Below, in pieces: positions 44,259 through 55,109 of a stretch of DNA of 64,000 bases (positions are counted from its first letter, which is position 1; every line of letters starts with the position of its first letter). A model generated the notes under the pieces. That model had not been told where the DNA came from, did not search any database, and worked only from the letters and a program-made list of their open reading frames with translations. The DNA is from Saprospirales bacterium (GTDB lineage Bacteria > Bacteroidota > Bacteroidia > Chitinophagales > Saprospiraceae). The translations under genes and the position numbers were made by a program. Location of the stretch: contig JADJYG010000011.1 in the NCBI GenBank assembly GCA_016719895.1, forward strand, positions 117,524 to 181,523. Reading direction: 5' to 3'.

Positions 44259-47189
44259 TTACCACAACGCCCCCACATCCCCATACACCCGGAACCCCGC
44301 CCAAAAGAAGGGGTGCGCCTGGGCGGGGGTCTTCTGGAACAACTCCAGGCGCGCCTGTTGCAAGGCCAGGTCTTTGGGCATACCCCGGCGCAGGTGGCGG
44401 TAAAAACCGACCATGAGGTCGGCCGTGCTTTGGTCGTGGGCTACCCATTGGGAGGCTACGACGCTGCGCGCGCCGGCATAGGTGAACGCCCGCACGAGGC
44501 CGATGATCCCCTCCCCTTGCAACAACCGGCCGCTGCCCGCTTCGCAGGCCGACAGCACCGCCATATCGGCGGCCAGCGCAAACTGGTACAAGTCTTTGGC
44601 CGGCAATGATTCGCCGGCGCGTTCGGGCAGCAAATAGGAATAGTCGCCCTGGCGGTCGTCGGCGCAGCTGTGGGTGGCCAGGTGCAGGATGCGGTACCGG
44701 CCGGCTTCGCGCCGGAAACGGTCCGCGCGGGCGTCAGTATCCAGCCAGGCGTCGCCGCGCAGCAGCGAAGCGATCGCTCGGACCTCCGCGCCGGAGTACG
44801 GCAAGGAGATGTATTGGTCATTGGACGCGCGCGGGGGGACCGGGTTTGCCACGTGAGGATTGCCTGCAAAGGGCGCTATGCCCAGCCAGGTTTTTTCGGA
44901 TTTTCGGCCAGTTGGCTGTGCCGGTTCGAACAGGAAATCCGTCGACAAGGCATAGCAAAGGGCTTTTTGACCGGACCAAAACGGAAACGTACGAAAATTC
45001 CCCACATCTGCCGGAGGCCCGGTGAGCAGGGCTTCGAACGGCAGGTACCAAAGTTTGCCGTCGGGGATAAGGATCACGCGACCGGGCAGCAAGGGCGCTA
45101 CGGGCAGCACCAGCTGGCGGTACAGCGATTGAGCCAACGCGACCAACTGCTCCAGGCTCCGGTCGTATAACGCGTCGCCGGGGTCGGCGGCCGCATAGTA
45201 CGCGGTGAGGGATGTCCGGAACGATTGAATCGCCTCGTCCAGCGCTTCGTCCGGCCGCAGCGCCAGGGCGCAAAAGGTGTCGCGGGTGAGCACGAAGGCA
45301 TATCCGCTGCCGGGCGCGGTCAGGTTGTACAACAGAATAGCCTGGTCCGGCGCCAGGCGATGGCGCAAGCCGGTGGTGGGCGTCTCGTGGCGCAGGACCC
45401 GCAGCCGGAAATAATCCGGATAGCCAGCTTCAATCCGGCGCAACAGGGCATCGTAAGCGAGGCGCCAGTTCAACAGATCGCCGTTGAGCCGCAGCCGTAA
45501 ACTGTCGATCGTGACGCCGGCCGCACCTGGATATTTATCAAGCGCTTTTTCCGCCCCGGCAATGCGCTCCCGCAGGGCCGCTTCCGCCTGCAAAATACTG
45601 TCGGGCACACCAGCGTATTGCAAAGCGCCGCTTTGACGCATCGTTTCCGCGAGCAGAAAGGCCTTGCTTTGGCTGGCAATCTGAAACGCCGTTTCGGCAT
45701 GCGCGGGGTCGTGGGTAGCGGCGTACAATTGCATGCGGGCATCGAGCCATTGCGCCAGCGCCGGATAGTCGCGGTCATAAAAGATTTCGCGGGAGCTGTT
45801 GACCGAAATTTCTTCCACCTCGCGGTAGAGGGTTTGGCCGGCCAGGGTAAAAAATTGTTCTGCGCGGATCAAAAGCGAAAGGTCGCCGGTAAGCCGGTAT
45901 CGCCCGGCAAGCGAGCGGGCATAAAGCTGGCAAATTTCCCGGAACCAATCGCGGGGAAGCATCTTTTCGGGCTGCGCCGGCTCAAAGCCGGCAAGGGCGA
46001 AAGCCGTGTCGCAAAGGCGTGCGCTGCCCGCATAGTCGCCCCGGGCAAAGGGCAGCGCAGCCAGTTTGCCATAGAAGCGGTAGCGGAGCTGCGGGTTGCC
46101 GCCCAGCGAATCGGCGATGATTTGCAGGCCGCGGCGGAAGCAGGCCTCCGCTGGTTCAAACTGCCCGGCCTGCCCGCGCGCTTCGCCGAGGTACAGCCAG
46201 GTAGCCATGAGCTGCGGGCTTTGCGCGCCGTAGCGTTTTGTTTTAGCGGCAATGCAGGCCTCAAACTGACCGATGGCCTCCGGGTACTGTCTTTCCTCCA
46301 GGTAAAACTGTCCCAGGTATTGCAGAAACTGGATATAGTCGGGGTTCTCGGTGCCATGCTTCAGGTACTGGTCCCGGGCATCCAGCAGATGCGCCAGCCC
46401 CAGGCCGGGCTCGCCGGTTTTCTGGCAGCAGCTGCCAACTTTTACGTACAAATCGGCAAAATACGGATGCGTGGGATGGAGCAGGGGTTTCAGGTTGGCC
46501 AAAGCTGCCAGGTACTGCTCCTTAGCGCGGACATAGTCGTGCAAACCAAACCAGGCCCCGCCCAGGTGATAACAGGCCATCCCAAGCGAGCGCGGTATTT
46601 CCCGGCTGGCAAACACGGCCCGGGCCGGTTCGATTACCCGTATCGCCGCACGGTAGTTTTTTTCCGCATGGTAAACAGAACCAAGCGTGACATACATATC
46701 CGCCAATCCGGCGGCCTGTGCAGCGCTATCGGGTTGCAACAGCCGGATACCGTTTTGGAGCGTTTGGTGCGCTTCAGCAAAATGGCTCAGGTCGCGCAGG
46801 CCCAGGGCCAGGTGGTGGAGGCAGCGGGCCAGCCGGAGTGTATCGCCAGCCGCTTCGAATACCTGCAAATACTGCCGGTATAGCGGTAAAGACTCCTGGG
46901 ACCGGTTTAGGTAGCGCAGCTCGCGGGCGACAAACATGCCGGCGTCGGCGGTTATGACGTGCTGCCCGCCATACAAACCGGCGTAAATATCCAACGCCTT
47001 TTTCGATGCGACAAGAGCCTCCCCGTGCCGGCCATCGCTGAAAAACGCGCGGGTTTCAGCGGTCAACCGCGCCGCCACAAGCGTATCGGCCCAAACTGGT
47101 GGCGCCGTCTGGGTTGCCGCTGTATTTAAAAATAAGATCAGACCGGCTTTAACCGGGAAAACTATCCGCAACAGATACCGCCGCCTCAT
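44259..47189 (-). CDS. TPR-CHAT protein (caspase-like peptidase)
   Basis: 976 residues: a membrane or signal segment (VKAGLILFLNTAAT), about ten TPR-like repeats (~50-480; for example HPYFADLYVKVGSCCQKTGE), a linker, and a C-terminal CHAT domain (~640-976). The CHAT His is H840 in RILHLATHSCAD, and the Cys is C882 in MAVLSACEAGSGRLLQGEGI; both catalytic residues are present. CHAT proteins are caspase-like cysteine peptidases, and some act in defence by cutting a partner. Its partner is not identified; no cas, gasdermin or other known partner genes are in the window. The convergent neighbour is another TPR protein. Confidence 0.92.
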   Translation of the reverse strand: MRRRYLLRIVFPVKAGLILFLNTAATQTAPPVWADTLVAARLTAETRAFFSDGRHGEALVASKKALDIYAGLYGGQHVITADAGMFVARELRYLNRSQESLPLYRQYLQVFEAAGDTLRLARCLHHLALGLRDLSHFAEAHQTLQNGIRLLQPDSAAQAAGLADMYVTLGSVYHAEKNYRAAIRVIEPARAVFASREIPRSLGMACYHLGGAWFGLHDYVRAKEQYLAALANLKPLLHPTHPYFADLYVKVGSCCQKTGEPGLGLAHLLDARDQYLKHGTENPDYIQFLQYLGQFYLEERQYPEAIGQFEACIAAKTKRYGAQSPQLMATWLYLGEARGQAGQFEPAEACFRRGLQIIADSLGGNPQLRYRFYGKLAALPFARGDYAGSARLCDTAFALAGFEPAQPEKMLPRDWFREICQLYARSLAGRYRLTGDLSLLIRAEQFFTLAGQTLYREVEEISVNSSREIFYDRDYPALAQWLDARMQLYAATHDPAHAETAFQIASQSKAFLLAETMRQSGALQYAGVPDSILQAEAALRERIAGAEKALDKYPGAAGVTIDSLRLRLNGDLLNWRLAYDALLRRIEAGYPDYFRLRVLRHETPTTGLRHRLAPDQAILLYNLTAPGSGYAFVLTRDTFCALALRPDEALDEAIQSFRTSLTAYYAAADPGDALYDRSLEQLVALAQSLYRQLVLPVAPLLPGRVILIPDGKLWYLPFEALLTGPPADVGNFRTFPFWSGQKALCYALSTDFLFEPAQPTGRKSEKTWLGIAPFAGNPHVANPVPPRASNDQYISLPYSGAEVRAIASLLRGDAWLDTDARADRFRREAGRYRILHLATHSCADDRQGDYSYLLPERAGESLPAKDLYQFALAADMAVLSACEAGSGRLLQGEGIIGLVRAFTYAGARSVVASQWVAHDQSTADLMVGFYRHLRRGMPKDLALQQARLELFQKTPAQAHPFFWAGFRVYGDVGALW

Positions 47190-47401
47190 AGGACAGAATT
47201 AACAGGAACTTTTGAAAGGGACAGGGGGTTTCGTTCGTAGAGAGATGAGACAGGATGTGCAGGATTTTTCAGGAACGGCAGCAAATATGCGAAAGCCAAA
47301 CCAACCGAACCTTATCGCTTTACATAAAAGAGTACGGAAAAATTAGACCATCTCAGTCCCATCCCCTGCGAAAGAAAATCCGATACCATCCTGTCACCCG
47401 T

Positions 47402-48112
47402 CTACTGCGGTCTGACCCGCGGTATTTTCAACGCAAAAGGCAGCATCACCAGCGTAAACAACACCAGGGCTAAAAGTTCCCCGCCCAGAAGATACCAGGG
47501 CCATTCGCCGAACAGGTCGAGCAGCGTGGGGGTGGGCGGTTTTTGGCAGATATACATAAAATTGGTGCCCAGGCTGTAGTTCACGCCGGCGACGAATACA
47601 AAATACAGGTTTATCCACAAAAAAGACCTGCCCAGGCTGCTCCAGGAAGGCCGGAAGCCATACACAAATACGGCATACAAGATGCTCTGCACCAGTCCGA
47701 TATGGACAAAAAAATACCGGATGTTCAGGAAATGCGGAAACGCCTGTGGAATGTCTGGCGTCAGCAGTGCCTGCAAACAGCCGGCCATGACCATAAAGTA
47801 GGAAATTTCAAACAGGAAATACGAGCGCCGCCACAGCATAACCGGCAGCAGCAGGTTCAGGAAATAGCACACATGGAACGGCAGGATAAGGTCGATGCGC
47901 AGGGGCGGCGGTTGCCGGAGCAGGTACAGGCTGGCGGAAGTCCACAAGGCCACGGGGATCAGGCTCATGACCAGGCCGGTCCGGCGTTTCAGGCGCTCCG
48001 ACACCGATTGACGGCCCAGCCAGATCCAGGCCGTCATACTGGCTGCGCCTGCAAGCAGCCACCATCGGTGCTCGGCGCCCCAATTGATAAAACTGGCTTG
48101 AAAAAGGACCAT
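47402..48112 (-). CDS. TIGR02206-family integral membrane protein
   Basis: 236 residues from the ATG at 48112 (a TTG at 48121 is also in frame). Six or seven TM segments are visible (WWLLAGAASMTAWIWLG, LIPVALWTSASLYLL, FHVCYFLNLLLPVMLW, IGLVQSILYAVFVYGF, LWINLYFVFVAGVNYSLGTN). The motif LPFHVCYFLNLLLP and the NYSLGTNFMYICQKPPTPTL block are typical of the TIGR02206 (YwaF-like) family. Its function is not established. It lies downstream of the DNA glycosylase on the same strand, 81 bases away. Confidence 0.85.
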   Translation of the reverse strand: MVLFQASFINWGAEHRWWLLAGAASMTAWIWLGRQSVSERLKRRTGLVMSLIPVALWTSASLYLLRQPPPLRIDLILPFHVCYFLNLLLPVMLWRRSYFLFEISYFMVMAGCLQALLTPDIPQAFPHFLNIRYFFVHIGLVQSILYAVFVYGFRPSWSSLGRSFLWINLYFVFVAGVNYSLGTNFMYICQKPPTPTLLDLFGEWPWYLLGGELLALVLFTLVMLPFALKIPRVRPQ

Positions 48113-48193
48113 GGCGAACAACGTTGAATGCTGGCTTTGTTTATAGCGAATGTATATACTTTTATAATGCGGCCAGCGGCGGCAGGCATTTTT

Positions 48194-48844
48194 CTATCGC
48201 CTGCCACCGGATTTGACATATGGCGAACCGCGGAGCCAAAAGCGCCATTCCCAGGCGGCGCATTCCCCGGCAGACGTCATGCCGATGCGGGCGCCGGCGG
48301 CGATATCCGCACCGGCCGGCCGGCGGCCGGTATCTTCCACCCGGATCTGCGCACCGGGCCCCAACAGGCTGTATCCCGTTTGGCTGGTGTGAAGCCCCAG
48401 CGCTTGTGCGAGGGCGCCGGGTCCGGTGGTCAGGGCCGGCGAAAGGTCGCGCATGCCTCTGCGTTCCAGCATGATGCCGAGCCCTTCCATCGGCTCCACC
48501 GCCCGAATCAGCACGGCATGCGCCATGCCTTCGGGGCCGGTGACGACGTTGAACAAATGGTGTATGCCGTAGCAGAGGTAGATATATGCCCGCCCGCCCG
48601 CCTGAAACATCACCTCCGTGCGCCGGGTACGCCGGTTGCCGTAGGCATGGCAGGCGCGGTCGTCGGGCGCACGGTAGGCCTCCACTTCCGTGATCAGGCC
48701 GGCCGTTCGCCCGCCTTCCAAATCCGTGATCAGCACCTTGCCCAGCAGCTCGCGCGCCACCTGCAGCACGTCGGCGCGCAGGTAAAACTCCTGCGGCAAG
48801 GGCGTATGGCCCAGCGTTGAAACTGCTTCTGGTTCCATTTCCAT
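48194..48844 (-). CDS. 3-methyladenine DNA glycosylase (AAG family)
   Basis: 216 residues. It has the AAG (MPG) features RELLGKVLITDLEGGRTAGL, the catalytic Glu in ITEVEAYRAPDDRACHAYGN, RTEVMFQAGGRAYIYLCYGI (with conserved aromatic/Gly) and HLFNVVTGPEGMAHAVLIRA, and the late LTTGPGALAQALG. It removes alkylated purines from DNA in base-excision repair. The start at 48844 gives MEMEPEA; a second ATG is at 48838. Length is normal. Confidence 0.93.
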   Translation of the reverse strand: MEMEPEAVSTLGHTPLPQEFYLRADVLQVARELLGKVLITDLEGGRTAGLITEVEAYRAPDDRACHAYGNRRTRRTEVMFQAGGRAYIYLCYGIHHLFNVVTGPEGMAHAVLIRAVEPMEGLGIMLERRGMRDLSPALTTGPGALAQALGLHTSQTGYSLLGPGAQIRVEDTGRRPAGADIAAGARIGMTSAGECAAWEWRFWLRGSPYVKSGGRR

Positions 48845-48913
48845 TAGAAAATGCTGGCGACGACGCCAGCAACGACGTTAAAAAATCCCCAAAAGACTAC
48901 CACCCCCCTTCTT

Positions 48914-48951
48914 ACTTCGTATTTTATATTTCGTACTTCGTATTTCGTACT
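48914..48951. repeat. AT-rich quasi-palindromic repeat
   Basis: Three overlapping near-copies of TACTTCGTAT/ATTTCGTACT lie between the glycosylase start and the glpK stop. It has no coding content. Similar simple repeats are common in intergenic spaces of related genomes, but I cannot check copies here. Confidence 0.5.
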
Positions 48952-48955
48952 ACAT

Positions 48956-50455
48956 TCACTCTTCCCAGTCAAACGACCGCTCCACGGCCTTTTGCCAGTA
49001 CATATACAGGTCGTTGCGTTTAAACTCCTGCATGGCGGGTTCCCAGGTTTTGTCCACACCCCAGTTGCGGCGCACGTCGTCGAAGCCCGTCCAGAAGCCG
49101 ACGGCCAGGCCGGCGGCGTAAGCGGCGCCGAGGGCGGTGGTTTCGATCATTTTGGGCCGGATCACCGGCACGCCGAGGATATCGGCCTGAAATTGCAGGA
49201 GCAGTTCGTTGACGACCATGCCGCCGTCCACGCGGAGCGAGGAGAGGCGGATACCCGAGTCATTTTCCATGGCCCGCAGCACTTCGTAGGTTTGGAAGGC
49301 GGTGGCTTCCAGCGCAGCCCGGGCGATATGGCCTTTGTTGACGTAGCGCGTGAGGCCGGCGATGATGCCGCGGGCGTGCGATTTCCAGTAGGGGGCGTAC
49401 AGGCCGGAAAACGCCGGTACGAAGTATACGCCGCCGTTGTCGTCGACCGTGCGGGCCAGGGTTTCGATATCGGCGCTGTTTTGGAGGATGCCGAGGTTGT
49501 CGCGCAACCATTGCACCAGTGCGCCGGCGATGGCCACCGAGCCTTCGAGGGCGTAGTGCACGTTGTCTTTATCGAACTGGTAGGCCACGGTGGTCAGCAG
49601 TCCGAAATGCGACGGTATGGGGCTGGTACCGGTGTTCATCAGCATGAAACAGCCGGTGCCGTAGGTATTTTTGGCTTCGCCGGCCTCCAGGCAAGCCTGG
49701 CCGAGCAGGGCGGCCTGCTGGTCGCCCAGGGCGCCGGCCAGCGGAATACTCTGCAGCGGTTCGGCGGAGATGGTGGCGTAGTTCTGGCTGCTGGGCACGA
49801 TCCTGGGCAACATTTGGGCCGGGATATCCAGCCGGTACAGCACTTCAGCGTCCCATTTGACCATATAAATGTTCATCATCTGGGTGCGGGAGGCATTGGT
49901 CACATCGGTGATGTGCAAGCCGCCGTTGGGGCCGCCGGTGAGGCGCCAGATGAGGTAGGTGTCCATATTGCCGAACAAGGCCAGGCCTTTTTCGGCGTCG
50001 CGGCGCAGGTTGGGCACGTTGTCGAGCAGCCAGCGCAGTTTGAGCGCGCTGAAGTAGGTGGCTATTGGGAGGCCCGTGGTGACCCGCCACCAGTCGTCGA
50101 TCTCCCTTTCCTGGTGAAAGCGCACCATTTCGCTGGTGCGGGTGTCTTGCCACACGATAGCGTTGTAGTAGGGCCGTCCGGTTTTGCGGTTCCACACGAC
50201 GGTGGTTTCGCGTTGGTTGGTGATGCCCGCGGCGGCAATATCGTCGAGCGCAATGCTCCGGGCCGCACGGGCCCGCGTGATCACTTCCAGGGTATTGCTC
50301 CAGATTTCGTCGGGGTTGTGTTCCACCCAGCCAGGCTTGGGGTAGATTTGTTCGTGCTCCTTCTGGCCGGAGGAGACGATGTTGCCCTGTTTGTCAAAAA
50401 TAATACAGCGGGTGCTGGTGGTGCCCTGGTCGATGGCGGCGACGTATTTTTTCAT
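48956..50455 (-). CDS. glpK: Glycerol kinase
   Basis: 499 residues from the ATG at 50455. The frame continues upstream to 50521 but the N-terminal motif [17 protein letters not shown] follows this ATG directly. GlpK uses ATP to phosphorylate glycerol to sn-glycerol-3-phosphate. Signatures are present: [27 protein letters not shown] (with the WxDxR-like [11 protein letters not shown]), [20 protein letters not shown], and [12 protein letters not shown]. The GlpF/GlpT transporter is not in the window; the likely next enzyme, GlpD, is encoded at 60537-62193. Confidence 0.95.
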   Translation of the reverse strand: MKKYVAAIDQGTTSTRCIIFDKQGNIVSSGQKEHEQIYPKPGWVEHNPDEIWSNTLEVITRARAARSIALDDIAAAGITNQRETTVVWNRKTGRPYYNAIVWQDTRTSEMVRFHQEREIDDWWRVTTGLPIATYFSALKLRWLLDNVPNLRRDAEKGLALFGNMDTYLIWRLTGGPNGGLHITDVTNASRTQMMNIYMVKWDAEVLYRLDIPAQMLPRIVPSSQNYATISAEPLQSIPLAGALGDQQAALLGQACLEAGEAKNTYGTGCFMLMNTGTSPIPSHFGLLTTVAYQFDKDNVHYALEGSVAIAGALVQWLRDNLGILQNSADIETLARTVDDNGGVYFVPAFSGLYAPYWKSHARGIIAGLTRYVNKGHIARAALEATAFQTYEVLRAMENDSGIRLSSLRVDGGMVVNELLLQFQADILGVPVIRPKMIETTALGAAYAAGLAVGFWTGFDDVRRNWGVDKTWEPAMQEFKRNDLYMYWQKAVERSFDWEE

Positions 50456-50636
50456 GGTCCGGGAAAGCGTTTGTTGCGGGTTGCCGGCAGCAAATATGCG
50501 AAGATAAAAACTTGGCGACAATGGGCATTAAATATCCGTATAATTCAACCGCTTAATTTCCGTTTATGTTCGGTTCCTAATAAACCATGTCCGAACTTTG
50601 CGGGTTCAAACATACTTGCGCATCAATTTTCCCGAT

Positions 50637-53600
50637 ATGATGATTTCGTTTTTCCGAAAACCACTGTCCGTATTCGTTTTTTTATCCGTTGCCCCGGCGC
50701 TGTTTGCCCAAAATCCGGACCGCCAGGTCACGCGCTGCGGCGCCGTCAGCCGCTCGGAAGCCGTACGCCACATTTTCGTGGACAGCGACAACTCCAAATG
50801 GGTGGCCAGCGGAACGGGGGTGTACCAGGTGCGTGCCTGCGATTTGGCCAACCCCCTGGAGCTCCCCCCCGGCGAACGCTCCGCTTTCCAACTGGAAGGC
50901 GGCAACGCCGATGTGCGCTGGACGCCTGAAATTTTGCAAATGACGCTCGGCGCGGCCCCGGAAGTCACGGCGGCGTATTACGACAGCCGGAAAGATTGGC
51001 TCTGGCTGGGCACCCGCGAATCCGGCCTTTATCAACTGAAAACAACCCCCAGCCTCCAACTGCTGGCGAAATTCACTCCCGGAAACTCCCGCCTGAAATC
51101 CAATACGATCACCACTATCTTTCAGGACATGACCGGCCGCTACTGGATCGGCACCGACAATGGCCTGATGACCGGCACGCCCGGCAAATGGAAAGGCGAA
51201 CTGGAAGGCTACGGCGTGCAACGCATCCGGGCCTTTGGGCCCGATTTGTACGTGCTGGCCGACGGCGAATTCTGGCTGGTGAGCGGCGGCGAGCGCTGGG
51301 ATGCCATCAATATCAGGGAGAAAGCCCTCGAGGGCGAAGCCGAAGACTTCGACCTCGACCCGGAGGGCAACCTCTGGATCCTCTCGCGTATGGTCAGCTA
51401 TTACAACCTGGAAACCGACGCGTTCGACGTGTTCAGCGGCGCCGAATTCTACACCAGCGAGTACGGCCGCTGCCTGGCCGCCGATTTGGACGGCGCCGTT
51501 TGGGTCGGCACCGACGACAAGGGCCTTTACCTGATTGACAAATCCACCTCGCTTGTCGTCAATTGTATGGTGGACCAGGAGATCAGCTGTACCGGCAACG
51601 GGCAGGATGCCGCCCTGCTGGTAAAAGTATCGGGCGGCAAACCGCCGTTTACCTATGCCTGGTCGGATGCCCGCTTGCAGGGCGACGCGCCCAAAAACCT
51701 GGGCGCCGGCAGTTATACCGTCACGGTGACCGACAGCAGCGGTAAAAGCAAATCGGCTAAAACCAAGGTCGAAGACCTTCGCCTGAGCATAACCGCCGAG
51801 CAGAAAAAAGCCGAAAGCGGCCCGGGCAAACAAGACGGCGAAGCCTTGGTGACCGCCAAAGGCGGCGCGCCCGGCTTTAAATACAGCTGGGATAACGGCG
51901 AAACCGCCAACCCCGCGCAGAAACTGACGGGCGGTACGCACCGCGTCACGGTGACGGATCAAAACGGCTGCACGGTCACCGCGGCCGTTGTGATCAGCCA
52001 AAAACTCGCCGCCCTCAGCGTCGCCATCGCCGAAACCACGCCCATCCCCTGCGCCGGCGGCAACACCATCCTGAAAGTGACCGTTTCGGGCGGCAAAGCC
52101 CCGTACCAATACGAGTGGAGCAACCCCAGGATGGAAGGCGATCAGCCGGCCGGCGTCAGCGCCGGCGCCTACACCCTGACCGTGGTGGACGCTGCCGGCG
52201 GCAAAACGACCGCCGGTATCACCGTCGTGCAGCCCGCCGCCCTCAGCGCCGTCGCCACCGCCCGGGCGCCGGCCAGCACCGGCAACGACGACGGAAAAGC
52301 CGCCGCTTCGCCCCGCGGCGGCGCCGCCCCCTACGCCTACCGCTGGGATAACGGTGAAACGACCGAAGTCGCCGCCCAGCTGCCTCCCGGCCCGCACACC
52401 GTAACCATCACCGATGCCAACGGCTGTACGATCACGGCGCGGACGGAAATTTCGGAAAATATCCTGCCGCTCAGCGCGGCCATTGAAGAAACCGGGCAGA
52501 TCAATTGCAACGGCGAGCAAAGCGGCCTGAAAGTAAAGGTGAACGGCGGAAAAGCCCGTTCGAATTCCAATGGAGCAACAGCGCCCTGAGCGGCTACCAG
52601 CCTGCCGGCATCCAGGCCGGCGAATACACCGTCACCATAACCGACGCCGCGGGCGGAAAACAACCGCCACCGCGTTTCCAGATCAAACAACCCGATCCGC
52701 TGCCGCTGCCACCATCTCCCTAAAAGCCGCCGCCAGCACCGGCAAGTGCCGACGGCAAAGCCGCCGCACAGGCCAAAGGCGGCACCCCACCCTACCAGTA
52801 CCGCTGGGATAACGGCGAAACGGAAGGGCGGGCGGTCAAACTGGCGGCCGGCAAACATGAAATAACCGTCACGGACGTGTTCGGCTGTTCCACGTCCACT
52901 GCGTTGGAAATGACGGAAAACATCCTGCCGCTTGCCGTGCGCATCCAGGAAACAGGGAAAATCGCCTGCAACGGCGGCAAACCAGCCTGAACGTCAGCGT
53001 AAGCGGCGGCAAAGCGCCCTTCAATACCAGTGGAGCAACCCGGCCCTGGCGGGCGCAACGCCCGCTGCCGTAGCCGCCGGCGTATACCCTGGCCGTCACC
53101 GACGCGGCCGGCGGCAGCACGACCACCGCTTTTCAACTCAAACAACCCGATCCGCTCAACAATACCGCCACGGCAAATGCCGGCCACCGCCGGCAGTTCC
53201 AACGGCAAAGCGCAAGCCCTGGGCGTAGGCGGCGCCGGCGCCGTACCAGTACCGCTGGGACAACGACGAAACGAGCCCCGACGCCGTCCGGCTTGCCGCG
53301 GGCGCCCACACCTTCACCGTCACCGACGCCAACGGCTGCACCGCCACCGGCAGCGTCAGGGTTACCGAAAATATCCTGCCCCTGTCGGCCACCATTAAAG
53401 AAACCGGCCAATCAACTGCAACGGCGGCCAAACCGGGCTGGAAGCGACCGTGAACGGCGGCAAAGGGCCGTTTCAGTATAAATGGAGCGATCCGGCGCTC
53501 CAGGCGACAAACCGCTGGGCGCCGGCGCCGGCAATTACCACCCTCACCGTGACCGACGCCGCCGGCTACCCAGGCCATCGCTTCCATTGTGGTCAAACAA

Positions 53601-54676
53601 CCCGACCCCATCGCGCCGGCCGTCACCGTGCAGGCGCAGGCCAGCGCCGGCAATGCCGACGGCAAAGTGCGTGTACAGGTGCGGGGCGGCGCCGCGCCCT
53701 TCAAATACGCCTGGGACAACGGCGAAACCACCGATCTGGCCACCCGGCTCAGCCCTGGCAAACATGTGTTTACCATCACCGACGCCAACGGCTGCGCGGT
53801 GACCGGCGTGGCTACCATCCTCGAAAATATCCTGCCCCTCGAAGTCAGCGTGGAAGAAACCGGCGCGATCAAATGCCACGGCGAAACCTCCGGCCTCCAG
53901 GTGACCGTGCGCGGCGGCAAGCCACCATACCAGTACAAATGGGACAACCCCGCCTGGAGCGGCGCCGAGGCCGCCCGGGCGCCGGCCGCTACCTACGCCG
54001 TGCTGGTGACCGACGCCCGGGGAACCACCCAGACGGCCGTGGCCATCGTCAAACAGCCCGAAGTACTGGAAGTGGACGTCACCCGCATCGTCGGCGCCAC
54101 CACCGAGCGGAGCGAAGACAGCAAGGCTACCCTGATCATCCGGGGCGGCACGGCCCCCCATTCGATCGCCTGGAACAACGGCGAAACCACCTCCACCGCC
54201 GCCAAACTCAACCTCGGAACCCATACGGTGACCGTCACCGACGCCAAAGGCTGCAGCGTGGCCCGACCTGTGCAGATCAAACAACGCATCCTGCCCGGAG
54301 CCAATGCCGCCGTGTTGCGCAACGGCCAGACCATCCGCATGGAACAGCTGCGCTTCGAGGCCGACGTTTCACGGCTGACCCCGGATGCCCTGCCTACCCT
54401 CGACGGCCCCTGCGATTTTATGGAGAGAACGGCAGCATCGTGATCGAGATCGGCGGCCACACCAACAGCACGCCGCCCGACGAGTTCTGCGACCGCCTCT
54501 CCACCGCCCGCGCCAAATCGGCCGCCGATTACCTGATCGCCAAGGGCGTAGACCCCAAGCGCGTGGTGTACAAAGGCTATGGCAAGCGCAATCCCGTGGC
54601 TTCCAATACGACGGCAGACGGCCGGCGGATGAACCAGCGGGTGGAAATCAAGATTCTGGCGCTGAAACGGGAGTAG
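50637..54676 (+). pseudogene. SprB-repeat protein with OmpA-like C-terminal domain, multiple frameshifts
   Basis: From the ATG at 50637 (signal peptide LSVFVFLSVAPALFAQ) the protein has an N-terminal Reg_prop-like propeller (~30-330; WLWLGTRESGLYQLKT, RYWIGTDNGLMTG), then a run of at least nine SprB-type repeats with the pattern 'C-x-G...V-x-V-x-G-G-x-x-P-Y-x-Y-x-W' and 'Y-T-V-T-V-T-D-x-x-G-C'. It ends in an OmpA-like peptidoglycan-binding domain (IVIEIGGHTNSTPPDEFCDR, KSAADYLIAKGVDPKRVVY). The frame is intact to about 52553, then breaks at a CCC run and several more times between there and 53620; the last 1 kb is again readable apart from one break near 54420. Read through, it is about 1340 residues. 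Repeats plus homopolymers make consensus error likely. Confidence 0.8.
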
Positions 54677-55109
54677 GGGTTGAGGCACTTAGGGTAAGGC
54701 AGCCTTCATCCCCTGTGGAAAAATATTTTACCCCGCCTTTGCCGCAACTCCGCAGATCTATGGCGAAAGTTACCCGGCCCTCCGACACCTTTTTGCTCCC
54801 TGACAACGCCGTTCAGCACCCCCTGCAGTACTAAAAGACGTCGCAACTGCCTGTTTCAACCCACGTAAATATAGCGTTGTCTACAGCAAAAACGCTACAC
54901 CGGGCTGTAATCCATGTATTGGCCGCCGCCATCGGAAATAGCCCAAGCGGTCGGAGGGCTACCTCAGGAGCCCTTTGAGGAAGCGAGATTCAGCCCTCCA
55001 TGAGCCTCCATACCCTCTGTGAGCCTCTGTGGAACTGTCATAGTCGCGTTAAACACGCCCGACGGTCCAAGTCATCTGACCATCGGGCGCCCATCAATTG
55101 CCCTTCCCC
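54677..55109. other. Intergenic region with no recognisable gene
   Basis: About 430 bases. A 24-codon frame at 54761-54835 has no recognisable content. The text around 54980-55030 holds several short 'GCCTC(C/T)' repeats. I see no promoter or gene. Confidence 0.4.

Noticed and set aside
44259..47189. CRISPR-linked caspase (type III-E-like) system
   Set aside because: CHAT and TPR are present, but there is no cas gene, repeat array or other part of that system in the window.
51580..54260. Regular repeat array at DNA level
   Set aside because: It is explained by SprB-type protein repeats of about 80 residues, not by a mobile or CRISPR array.
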